A stretch of 13,460 bases of DNA from Candidatus Aerophobota bacterium. Lineage in GTDB: Bacteria; Aerophobota; Aerophobia; Aerophobales; B3-G15. Within the stretch, counting starts at the first letter, position 1. Each line of letters begins with the position of its first letter. This document shows, piece after piece, positions 8,230 through 13,460 of this stretch. Location of the stretch: NCBI GenBank assembly GCA_030607715.1, contig JAUWJM010000035.1:1-13460 (forward strand). The letters are read 5' to 3'. Below the pieces are notes generated by a model, which was given only the letters and a program-made list of their open reading frames with translations, did not search any database and was not told where the DNA came from. Position numbers and translations under genes: made by a program.

Positions 8230-8368
8230 ATTTCTCCTTATGAGAAGTATGTCGACGACAAAATTTACAGTACTTTTTTAATTTCAAAGAGGATGTTTTC
8301 TTATTCCGCGAAGTAGTATAATTTCTTTGCTTGCACTGAGTGCAAATAAGAGTTACTATTTCAGCCAT
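8228..8368 (-). CDS. rpmG: Ribosomal protein L33
   Basis: Small 50S protein near the E site. The 46-residue product begins [17 protein letters not shown] and ends [16 protein letters not shown]. The four cysteines (9, 12, 34, 37) form the two CxxC pairs of the zinc-binding version of L33, so this is the C+ paralogue type. The ATG at 8368 is eight bases after the tuf stop, with AGGA overlapping that stop as a modest ribosome site. The TAG stop occupies 8230-8228, and its A and G are the first two bases of tRNA-Trp, so the coding and tRNA genes physically overlap. Confidence 0.96.
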   Translation of the reverse strand: MAEIVTLICTQCKQRNYTTSRNKKTSSLKLKKYCKFCRRHTSHKEK

Positions 8369-8376
8369 TGATTTTC

Positions 8377-9579
8377 CTATTCAATAATTTTACCCACAAC
8401 CCCAGCTCCAACCGTGTGACCTCCCTCTCTTATAGCGAATCTTAGCCCCTGTTCCATAGCAATGGGAGTGATAAGTTTAATGGTTAATCGCACATTATCT
8501 CCCGGCATTACCATCTCCACTCCCTCAGGAAGAGAGGAATCACCGGTAACATCTGTAGTTCTAAAATAAAACTGAGGGCGATAACCTTCAAAGAAGGGAG
8601 TATGTCGACCACCCTCCTCCTTGGTTAAAATGTATATTTCTGCTTCAAATTTAGTATGAGGAGTTATACTACCTGGAGCAGCTAAAACCTGCCCTCTCTC
8701 CACTTCATTCTTGTCCACTCCCCTTAAGAGAACCCCTATATTATCACCTGCCTGGCCTTCATCCAGAGTTTTTCTAAACATCTCTACTCCAGTAGCCACT
8801 GTTTTTCTGATTTCTTTAGACATTCCCACTATTTCAACAGGATCACCCACTTTTACCATTCCTCTTTCCACTCTACCAGTAACTACAGTGCCTCTTCCTG
8901 TTATAGTAAAAATATCCTCTATCGCTAATAAGAAGGGTTTATCTATCTCTCTTTCCGGAAGAGGAATGTAATCATCCACAGCATTAAGAAGCTTTAATAT
9001 TGGTCCGCATTTTGGACAATCCTCTTTATCACATAAACACGCCAGGCACTGAAGAGCTGACCCAGCAATTACTGGAATATCGTCTCCTGGAAAATTATAT
9101 ACAGAAAGAAGTTCTCTAACTTCCAGCTCTACCAGCTCCAACAACTCTTTATCTTCTACCTGATCAACTTTATTTAAAAAGACTACTATGGCAGGGACGT
9201 TTACCTGTCGAGCAAGGAGGATATGTTCCCTGGTCTGAGGCATAGCTCCATCAGCAGCCGAAACTACTAAAATAGCCCCATCCATCTGCGCTGCCCCAGT
9301 AATCATATTCTTAATATAGTCAGCATGTCCGGGACAGTCTATATGAGCGTAATGCCTTTTTTCTGTTTCATATTCGGCATGGTAAATAGCAATAGTTAGG
9401 CCCCTTTCCTTTTCTTCAGGAGCATTATCTATTTCCTCCAAAGTTTTAGGGATGGCTAAATTTTTCTTAGCCAAAAGCTGAGTTATGGCAGCAGTAAGAG
9501 TAGTTTTTCCATGATCAACGTGACCTATAGTACCAACATTAACATGAGGTTTAGTTCTTACAAATTTTTCCTTGGCCAT
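8377..9579 (-). CDS. tuf: Elongation factor Tu
   Basis: GTPase that carries aminoacyl-tRNA to the ribosome A site. It has 400 residues from the ATG at 9579, which is preceded by AAGGAG at seven bases; a longer frame back to 9621 is rejected. G motifs: GHVDHGKT (19-26), RGLTI (59-63), DCPGH (81-85), NKVD (136-139), SAL (174-176). Domains 2 and 3 follow from about 210 ([35 protein letters not shown]). Unusual: directly after SAL there is a short insert with five cysteines (178, 181, 183, 188, 191) where E. coli has a cysteine-free loop. The gene is preceded by tRNA-Tyr and tRNA-Thr, as in other bacteria with a tRNA-tufB operon. Confidence 0.98.
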   Translation of the reverse strand: MAKEKFVRTKPHVNVGTIGHVDHGKTTLTAAITQLLAKKNLAIPKTLEEIDNAPEEKERGLTIAIYHAEYETEKRHYAHIDCPGHADYIKNMITGAAQMDGAILVVSAADGAMPQTREHILLARQVNVPAIVVFLNKVDQVEDKELLELVELEVRELLSVYNFPGDDIPVIAGSALQCLACLCDKEDCPKCGPILKLLNAVDDYIPLPEREIDKPFLLAIEDIFTITGRGTVVTGRVERGMVKVGDPVEIVGMSKEIRKTVATGVEMFRKTLDEGQAGDNIGVLLRGVDKNEVERGQVLAAPGSITPHTKFEAEIYILTKEEGGRHTPFFEGYRPQFYFRTTDVTGDSSLPEGVEMVMPGDNVRLTIKLITPIAMEQGLRFAIREGGHTVGAGVVGKIIE

Positions 9580-9592
9580 CTTTTTTCTCCTT

Positions 9593-9616
9593 ATTTGTAT
9601 TAAAATGTTTACAAAT
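9593..9616. promoter_or_regulatory. Hairpin just upstream of the tuf ribosome site
   Basis: Perfect seven-base arms (atttgta 9593-9599 and tacaaat 9610-9616) enclose a ten-base loop. In the transcript the hairpin would end about three bases before the AAGGAG of tuf. All pairs except one per arm are A-U, so the stem is weak. It could separate the tRNA precursor from the tuf message or modulate access to the ribosome site; both are inference. Confidence 0.35.
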
Positions 9617-9652
9617 AGCACTTATAAGATACATCAGAGACAGACCTCTAAG

Positions 9653-9725
9653 AGCCCACGACCGGATTTGAACCGGTGACCTCATCCTTACCAAGGATGC
9701 GCTCTTCCACCTGAGCCACGTGGGC
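9653..9725 (-). tRNA. tRNA-Thr (anticodon GGT)
   Basis: A 73-base cloverleaf: acceptor GCCCACG pairs fully with CGTGGGC, D arm GCTC/GAGC, anticodon stem CATCC/GGATG with loop TTGGTAA (anticodon GGT), T arm ACCGG/CCGGT with TTCAAAT. The discriminator is T. CCA is not encoded (CTTA follows), so it must be added after transcription. It lies five bases after tRNA-Tyr and 73 bases before tuf, suggesting one shared precursor transcript. Confidence 0.96.
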
Positions 9726-9730
9726 ATCGT

Positions 9731-9815
9731 TGGTGGGGAGGGATGGATTTGAACCATCGTAGGCAACGCCAACGGGTTTACAGCCCGCCCCATTTGGCCA
9801 CTCTGGCACCTCCCC
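9731..9815 (-). tRNA. tRNA-Tyr (anticodon GTA)
   Basis: An 85-base class II tRNA with a long variable arm. Acceptor GGGGAGG pairs with CCTCCCC, anticodon stem GGGCT...AACCC surrounds GTA, and the T arm GATGG/CCATC holds TTCAAAT. The 3' ACCA is encoded. It is the first member of the visible tRNA-Tyr, tRNA-Thr, tuf series. No convincing promoter was found in the 228-base spacer upstream of it. Confidence 0.96.
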
Positions 9816-9820
9816 CAAGA

Positions 9821-9850
9821 TAGTCCATAGTCTAGTAGTCATTAGTCCTA
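9821..9850. repeat. Short phased AGTC repeat
   Basis: The plus strand carries AGTC four times, at 9822, 9829, 9837 and 9844, that is at steps of 7, 8 and 7 bases (tagtccatagtctagtagtc then attagtccta). It lies between tRNA-Tyr and the compound palindrome. It is short and low in complexity and could be the worn end of a dispersed intergenic repeat. No function can be inferred. Confidence 0.4.
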
Positions 9851-9857
9851 AGAGCCT

Positions 9858-9952
9858 GGTGAGAAAATGGTTTTTGTAGAGGTTTCATTTATGAAACTCG
9901 CTTTGCTAAGGTGTCCGATAAATCGGACTCTACAATATGATGGTTTTTCACC
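9858..9952. repeat. Compound palindrome (REP/cruciform-like) between ppdK and the tRNA-tuf block
   Basis: Three nested or adjacent perfect inverted repeats occur in one element. The outer arms are ttgtagag (9874-9881) and ctctacaa (9928-9935). Inside them are two 16-base hairpins, gtttcatttatgaaac (9882-9897) and gtccgataaatcggac (9913-9928), each with a seven-base stem and two-base loop, joined by about 15 bases. A weaker outer pair, ggtgagaaaa (9858-9867) against ttttt-cacc (9944-9952), extends it to about 95 bases. The folded form would be a three-way junction with two arms. No T-run follows on either strand, so it is unlikely to be a plain intrinsic terminator. It resembles a REP-type or small non-autonomous mobile repeat. 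Confidence 0.7.
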
Positions 9953-10043
9953 TCTCTCCTAAGTCTAAATAAGAACTGATGACTACAATTTTATTATCAA
10001 AAAACTTTGACATAGCGAGATCGTTCAACTCAATAAACTATTT

Positions 10044-12689
10044 CTAATTTTCCTCTATTTTTGCTTGAGCAGCAGATAAACGAGCAATAGGAACCCTGTA
10101 AGGAGAACAACTTACATAATCCAAACCAATCTTATAACAGAACTTTACTGAAGAAGGTTCACCTCCATGCTCCCCACAAATTCCTACCTCCAGGTTCTGA
10201 TTAGATTTTTTGCCTTTCTCAAGTCCCATTTGCACCAATTTTCCTACACCTTCTTGGTCCAGTACCTGAAATGGATCTTCCTTTAGAATCTTCTTTTCAA
10301 TGTAAAGGTGAAGAAATTTACCCTCGGCATCATCACGACTAAAACCAAAAGTTGTTTGAGTAAGATCATTAGTGCCAAAGGAAAAGAAATCAGCCTCTTG
10401 AGCTATTTTATCTGCACAAAGAGCAGCTCTGGGAAGTTCTATCATCGTGCCTACTCTGTATTCAAAATGGACTTTTTCTCTTTTTAGTATCTCCTTAGCT
10501 ATCTTAACTGTTTGAGTTCTAAGAATAGACAGTTCTTTTTCATTGACCACCAGAGGAATCATAACTTCGGGAAAAACCTTAACTCCCTCTCGGGTTAGCT
10601 CTGCTGCTGCTTCAAAAATTGCCCTTATCTGCATACTGTAGACTTCGGGAAAACTAATCCCTAACCTACAACCTCTGTGTCCTAACATAGGATTTATTTC
10701 TCGTAAATCCGCTACCCGCTGAAGGATCTTCTCTTTAGCTTTAATTTCTTTTAAATCTGCCCCTTGCATTTTCAATTTAGTTATCTCTACTAAGAGATCC
10801 TCATAATTAGGTAAAAACTCATGTAAAGGTGGATCAAGCAAACGTATAATAACTGGCAAACCTGCCATCTCTCTTAAAATTCCCTTAAAGTCCTCTTTTT
10901 GCATGGGCTCTAACTTTTTAGTCAATCTTTCTCTTTCTTTTGAATTCTGAGCTATAATCATCTCCTGGACAAAGGGAAGCCTATCTTCTCCAAAAAACAT
11001 ATGTTCAGTTCGACAAAGTCCAATTCCTTCTGCCCCCATTTCTCGAGCCACCCGAGCATCTTGAGGAGTATCTGCATTTGCCCTTACCCCCATAGTTCTC
11101 ACTTCATCAGCCCACTCTAAAATTTCCCTAAATTCATCACTCAACTCCGGGTTCAACATAGGAACATCGCCTTTTATCACTTTACCTGTGCTTCCATCCA
11201 GGGTTATATAATCGCCTTCTTGAAAAACCATCCCGTTCACAGTAAACTTTTTCTCTTTTTCATTTACCTTAATAGCCTCACAACCTGCTACGCAGCATTT
11301 ACCCATACCTCTTGCTACTACAGCAGCGTGAGATGTCATTCCTCCCCGAGAGGTAAGTATCCCCTGGACTACAGCCATTCCATGTATATCTTCTGGAGAG
11401 GTCTCTTTACGAACTAAGATTACCTTTTTCCCTCCGTCAGCTAACTCCACAGCTCTGTCAGCAGTAAATACTACCATTCCATTAGCTGCTCCTGGAGAGG
11501 CAGGTAACCCCTGAGCCATAACTTCAACTTTAGCTTCAGGATCAATGCGTCGGTGAAGCAATTGTTCTAACTGAGCTGGCTCTACCCGAAGTAAAGCTTT
11601 CTCTTTAGATATTAACTCCTCCTCAACCATATCTCGAGCTATCTTTACCGCTGCCTGAGCTGTTCTTTTACCAGTCCGAGTCTGAAGAAGATAAAGTTTC
11701 CTTTTTTCTACTGTAAATTCAAAATCTTGAATATCTCGGTAATGTTTTTCCAATGTCTGAGTTATTTCATATAGTTCCCGGTAAATCTGGGGCATTTCCT
11801 CTTTTAATTTAATTAGAGATTGAGGAGTCCTGATACCCGCTACTACATCCTCACCCTGGGCATTAATCAAATACTCGCCATAGAGATCCTTCTCTCCTGT
11901 AGCTGGATTTCTGGTAAATCCTACTCCTGTACAAGAATCATTACCCATATTTCCAAAAACCATAGTTTGAACATTGACTGCTGTTCCCCAATGGTCAGGA
12001 ATCTTATTAATCTTGCGGTAACTAATAGCTCTTTTATTATTCCAACTGGCAAACACGGCATCTATGGCCATTTCTAATTGCTTAAAAGGATCCTGAGGAA
12101 AATCTACTTTCTCCTCATTTATCAGGCTTTTGAATTTTTCTACCAACTCTTTCAAGTTTTCCTCAGATAACTCAATATCCTGTTTTGCACCTTTTAATTT
12201 CTTCAGCTTATCTATTAATTCCTCAAACTTTTCCCCTGAGACTCCCAAAACAACATTACCAAACATTTGAACAAGTCTACGATAAGAATCATAGGCAAAA
12301 CGTGGATTACCAGTTTGTTTAATTAGCCTCTTTACCGTCTTATCATTAAGGCCAAGATTAAGAACCGTGTCCATCATCCCAGGCATAGAAATCCTTGCTC
12401 CGGAACGAACGGAGACAAGCAAAGGGTTGTCCAAATCCCCAAATTTCTTTCCTGTGATAAGTTCCATTTTTTTTAAGTTCTTCTTTATTTCCTCATTTAG
12501 CCCTGGTGGATAAGATTTCTTTTCCATATAATAAGTACAAACCTCTGTGCTAATAGTAAAACCCGGGGGGACCTGGATACCAAGATTAGACATCTCAGCT
12601 AAATTAGCACCCTTACCACCCAAAAGGTTTCTTAGCTTAGCTGAACCTTTAGCCTTATTTTTTACAAAAAAATAAACATACCCCTCCAT
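10044..12689 (-). CDS. ppdK: Pyruvate, phosphate dikinase
   Basis: Cytosolic enzyme interconverting pyruvate + ATP + Pi and phosphoenolpyruvate + AMP + PPi, often used in the glycolytic direction by anaerobes. The 881-residue length is typical. N-terminal ATP-grasp domain (about 1-340) with LLGGKGANLAEM (22-33) and SVRSGARISMPGMMDTVL (93-110). Swivelling phosphohistidine domain (about 390-510) with TSRGGMTSHAAVVARG: His454 is the carrier and Thr452 the position targeted by regulatory proteins in plants and some bacteria. C-terminal PEP/pyruvate barrel (about 530-881) with GLCRTEHMF (557-565), GTNDLTQTTFG (772-782) and GICGEHGG (836-843), catalytic Cys838 included. The start ATG has CGGAG nine bases upstream. 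It is driven by its own consensus promoter and is monocistronic as far as seen. No PPDK regulatory protein gene lies in the window. Confidence 0.98.
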   Translation of the reverse strand: MEGYVYFFVKNKAKGSAKLRNLLGGKGANLAEMSNLGIQVPPGFTISTEVCTYYMEKKSYPPGLNEEIKKNLKKMELITGKKFGDLDNPLLVSVRSGARISMPGMMDTVLNLGLNDKTVKRLIKQTGNPRFAYDSYRRLVQMFGNVVLGVSGEKFEELIDKLKKLKGAKQDIELSEENLKELVEKFKSLINEEKVDFPQDPFKQLEMAIDAVFASWNNKRAISYRKINKIPDHWGTAVNVQTMVFGNMGNDSCTGVGFTRNPATGEKDLYGEYLINAQGEDVVAGIRTPQSLIKLKEEMPQIYRELYEITQTLEKHYRDIQDFEFTVEKRKLYLLQTRTGKRTAQAAVKIARDMVEEELISKEKALLRVEPAQLEQLLHRRIDPEAKVEVMAQGLPASPGAANGMVVFTADRAVELADGGKKVILVRKETSPEDIHGMAVVQGILTSRGGMTSHAAVVARGMGKCCVAGCEAIKVNEKEKKFTVNGMVFQEGDYITLDGSTGKVIKGDVPMLNPELSDEFREILEWADEVRTMGVRANADTPQDARVAREMGAEGIGLCRTEHMFFGEDRLPFVQEMIIAQNSKERERLTKKLEPMQKEDFKGILREMAGLPVIIRLLDPPLHEFLPNYEDLLVEITKLKMQGADLKEIKAKEKILQRVADLREINPMLGHRGCRLGISFPEVYSMQIRAIFEAAAELTREGVKVFPEVMIPLVVNEKELSILRTQTVKIAKEILKREKVHFEYRVGTMIELPRAALCADKIAQEADFFSFGTNDLTQTTFGFSRDDAEGKFLHLYIEKKILKEDPFQVLDQEGVGKLVQMGLEKGKKSNQNLEVGICGEHGGEPSSVKFCYKIGLDYVSCSPYRVPIARLSAAQAKIEEN

Positions 12690-12725
12690 AATTTTTTTCT
12701 CCGATTTTTTACCAAACTCTCTTAT

Positions 12726-12773
12726 CTACTTATCATATACTTTTAGTCTTGTCAACCTCCTAATATTTTGCAT
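12726..12773 (-). CDS. Possible 15-residue leader ORF in the ppdK 5' region
   Basis: The frame MQNIRRLTRLKVYDK runs from ATG 12773 to TAG 12726 and ends 36 bases before the ppdK start. GGGAG lies about nine bases before its ATG and falls inside a hairpin. It contains an internal AGGAGG. The peptide is basic and resembles nothing I recognise, and no run of one amino acid suggests classical attenuation. It may be chance. Confidence 0.2.
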   Translation of the reverse strand: MQNIRRLTRLKVYDK

Positions 12774-12776
12774 TCT

Positions 12777-12804
12777 AATTTTCTCCCTTGAGAGGAGGAA
12801 AATT
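12777..12804. promoter_or_regulatory. Leader hairpin 2 upstream of ppdK
   Basis: The arms aattttctccc (12777-12787) and ggaggaaaatt (12794-12804) pair over about ten bases with one bulge and a six-base loop. In the ppdK transcript the stem would hide the GGGAG that precedes the small leader ORF. It lies within the predicted 5' untranslated region, 90-115 bases before the ppdK ATG. Confidence 0.45.
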
Positions 12805-12813
12805 ATGAAAACT

Positions 12814-12833
12814 TTGAAATTCCAATATTTCAA
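12814..12833. promoter_or_regulatory. Leader hairpin 1 upstream of ppdK
   Basis: Perfect seven-base arms ttgaaat (12814-12820) and atttcaa (12827-12833) enclose a six-base loop. It would be the first structure in the ppdK transcript, starting about 20 bases after the predicted transcription start. It is A-U rich and not followed by a U-run. Confidence 0.4.
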
Positions 12834-12860
12834 GATACCTCGTCTAAAAAGATGATAGGT

Positions 12861-12888
12861 ATTATATCCATTTTTTAAAAATTGTCAA
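12861..12888 (-). promoter_or_regulatory. Consensus sigma-70 promoter for ppdK
   Basis: On the minus strand a perfect -35 TTGACA (12888-12883) is followed, after 16 bases, by a perfect -10 TATAAT (12866-12861). Transcription would start near 12854, giving a leader of about 165 nt before the ppdK ATG. It lies about 30 bases after the 3' end of tRNA-Val. Both hexamers match consensus fully, which implies strong constitutive expression unless the leader modulates it. Confidence 0.8.
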
Positions 12889-12919
12889 TAGTTGCCGACT
12901 CGACTCTTGCATATTATAA

Positions 12920-12992
12920 TGGGCGAAACAGGGCTTGAACCTGTGACCTCTGCCGCGTGAAGGCAGCGCTCTCCCGACTGAGCTATTCGCCC
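12920..12992 (-). tRNA. tRNA-Val (anticodon CAC)
   Basis: A 73-base cloverleaf: acceptor GGGCGAA pairs with TTCGCCC, D arm GCTC/GAGC, anticodon stem CTGCC/GGCAG with loop TTCACGC, giving anticodon CAC, T arm ACAGG/CCTGT with TTCAAGC, and discriminator A. CCA is not encoded (ATTATAA follows). Position 37 is G, where valine tRNAs usually have A. It appears to have its own promoter just upstream. Confidence 0.95.
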
Positions 12993-13001
12993 ATGTTTAA
13001 A

Positions 13002-13029
13002 AATATATATTATTTTTGACAAAAGTCAA
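13002..13029 (-). promoter_or_regulatory. Probable sigma-70 promoter for tRNA-Val
   Basis: A -35 TTGACT (13029-13024) and a -10 TATATT (13007-13002), each one mismatch from consensus, are separated by 16 bases. The -10 ends nine bases before the mature tRNA 5' end, so the precursor would have almost no 5' leader. The -35 is part of a small hairpin, TTGAC-TTTT-GTCAA. The surroundings are very AT-rich, so chance matches are possible. Confidence 0.55.
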
Positions 13030-13068
13030 TATCTTGTATCTTCTCATTTCAAATTACCAAACCCGGGA

Positions 13069-13460
13069 TTAACCAGCTTTTCTTTCAAAAATAAAGGCAC
13101 ATTTGTTATACAGTCTTATAATCTTAGTAAAGAGAAAAATAAGTTTTCCTCTTGCTATGAAAATTATACTTGCACCTATCAAGGATACAAAAGCACTACC
13201 AATAATATCAAAAGGAAAATGAACACCACAAAAAACTCTTGCAAGACCAACTAATAGAGAAAGAACAAGGAAGATTGCCCCATCTTTAAATTCTTTAAGA
13301 AAAATTAGTGAAAAAGCTACTGCAAACATACAGGTAGTATGATCACTTGGAAAAGAACTGTCAGGGGCATGTTGAATTAACCTTTTTCCTAAGCCACCCA
13401 GAAAAGGTCGTGGATGAAAATAACTCACACTGATTCCCCCTGCACCCGCCACAGATATCA
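13069..13460 (-). CDS. PAP2-family phosphatase, C-terminal 129 residues (probable undecaprenyl-diphosphatase, BcrC type)
   Basis: Membrane phosphatase of the PAP2 superfamily; BcrC-type members dephosphorylate undecaprenyl diphosphate on the outer face of the membrane, recycling the carrier for wall synthesis. The gene runs off the right edge; probably 60-70 N-terminal residues are missing. The three family motifs are seen in the visible part: HPRPF (15-19, end of motif 1), FPSDH (36-40) and ARVFCGVHFPFD (73-84), with catalytic His40 and His80 and supporting Arg74 and Asp84. Hydrophobic segments around 42-54, 60-78 and 84-102 look like membrane spans. The frame is open to the edge, so a GTG at 13452 is not a true start. 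Substrate assignment is by motif likeness only. Confidence 0.85.
   Translation of the reverse strand, partial: ISVAGAGGISVSYFHPRPFLGGLGKRLIQHAPDSSFPSDHTTCMFAVAFSLIFLKEFKDGAIFLVLSLLVGLARVFCGVHFPFDIIGSAFVSLIGASIIFIARGKLIFLFTKIIRLYNKCAFIFERKAG

Noticed and set aside
9580..9621. N-terminal extension of EF-Tu by 14 residues from an upstream start
   Set aside because: The ATG at 9579 has a well-placed AAGGAG and gives the universal EF-Tu N terminus; the extension covers the ribosome site and a hairpin.
9551..9842. Two overlapping frames of 64 and 80 codons covering the tRNA-Tyr/tRNA-Thr region
   Set aside because: They are translations of tRNA genes; the VAQVEERILGKDEVTGSNP-like string is a familiar artefact of reading tRNA-Thr as protein.
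9874..9935. The compound palindrome as the intrinsic terminator of ppdK
   Set aside because: Neither strand has a T-run directly after a GC-rich stem; the stems are moderate and followed by mixed sequence.
12733..12756. A second TTGACA (minus strand, 12756-12751) close to ppdK as an inner promoter
   Set aside because: No acceptable -10 element occurs at 16-18 bases; TATGAT is only 12 bases away.
13021..13035. TTGAC-TTTT-GTCAA as a terminator for the phosphatase gene
   Set aside because: The stem is only five base pairs, and the same bases fit better as the -35 region of the tRNA-Val promoter.
1..13460. CRISPR array, insertion sequence, prophage, defence or toxin-antitoxin system
   Set aside because: No regularly spaced repeats, transposase or integrase frames, or unfamiliar multi-gene cassette are present; all sizeable frames are housekeeping genes.

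Overview
The window is bacterial, AT-rich, and dominated by one of the most conserved chromosomal neighbourhoods: the translation/transcription block running (all on the minus strand) tRNA-Tyr, tRNA-Thr, tuf, rpmG, tRNA-Trp, secE, nusG, rplK, rplA, rplJ-rplL, rpoB, rpoC. Upstream of it on the same strand lie a pyruvate phosphate dikinase gene (ppdK), a tRNA-Val, and the C-terminal part of a PAP2-type phosphatase. Every confident gene is on the minus strand. The short RpoB without large lineage insertions, the single-span SecE and the presence of PPDK fit an uncultured, probably anaerobic bacterium outside the Proteobacteria. I cannot name the phylum from sequence alone; a candidate phylum of the Aerophobota/Atribacterota kind is only a guess.

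Layout from right to left, which is the direction of transcription: 13460-13069 PAP2 phosphatase, cut by the window edge; 13029-12920 a promoter and tRNA-Val(CAC); 12888-12690 a consensus sigma-70 promoter and a leader of about 165 nt with two hairpins and a possible 15-codon leader ORF; 12689-10044 ppdK; 10043-9816 a non-coding spacer with a compound palindrome; 9815-9653 tRNA-Tyr(GTA) and tRNA-Thr(GGT); 9579-8377 tuf; 8368-8228 rpmG, whose stop codon runs into tRNA-Trp(CCA); 8088-5273 secE, nusG, rplK, rplA and a fused rplJ-rplL, spaced by -1 to +11 nt; 5272-5102 a spacer with a long inverted repeat; 5101-1910 rpoB and 1894-1 the first 631 codons of rpoC, both apparently starting with TTG. 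No gene-free stretch exceeds about 230 bases.

The genes form a growth-control cassette: EF-Tu, L33, L11, L1 and the L10/L12 stalk for the ribosome, NusG for elongation and transcription-translation coupling, SecE for the translocon, and the two large RNA polymerase subunits. The main oddity is that rplJ has no stop codon. Its frame runs directly into rplL, giving a 317-residue L10-L12 fusion, while a near-perfect Shine-Dalgarno sequence inside the frame would allow free L12 to be made from the same message. Other points of interest are a rpmG stop codon that shares two bases with the 5' end of tRNA-Trp, a five-cysteine insert in the G domain of EF-Tu, the absence of room for an L10 leader before rplJ, and structured intergenic repeats. 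No defence system, mobile element or CRISPR array is visible.
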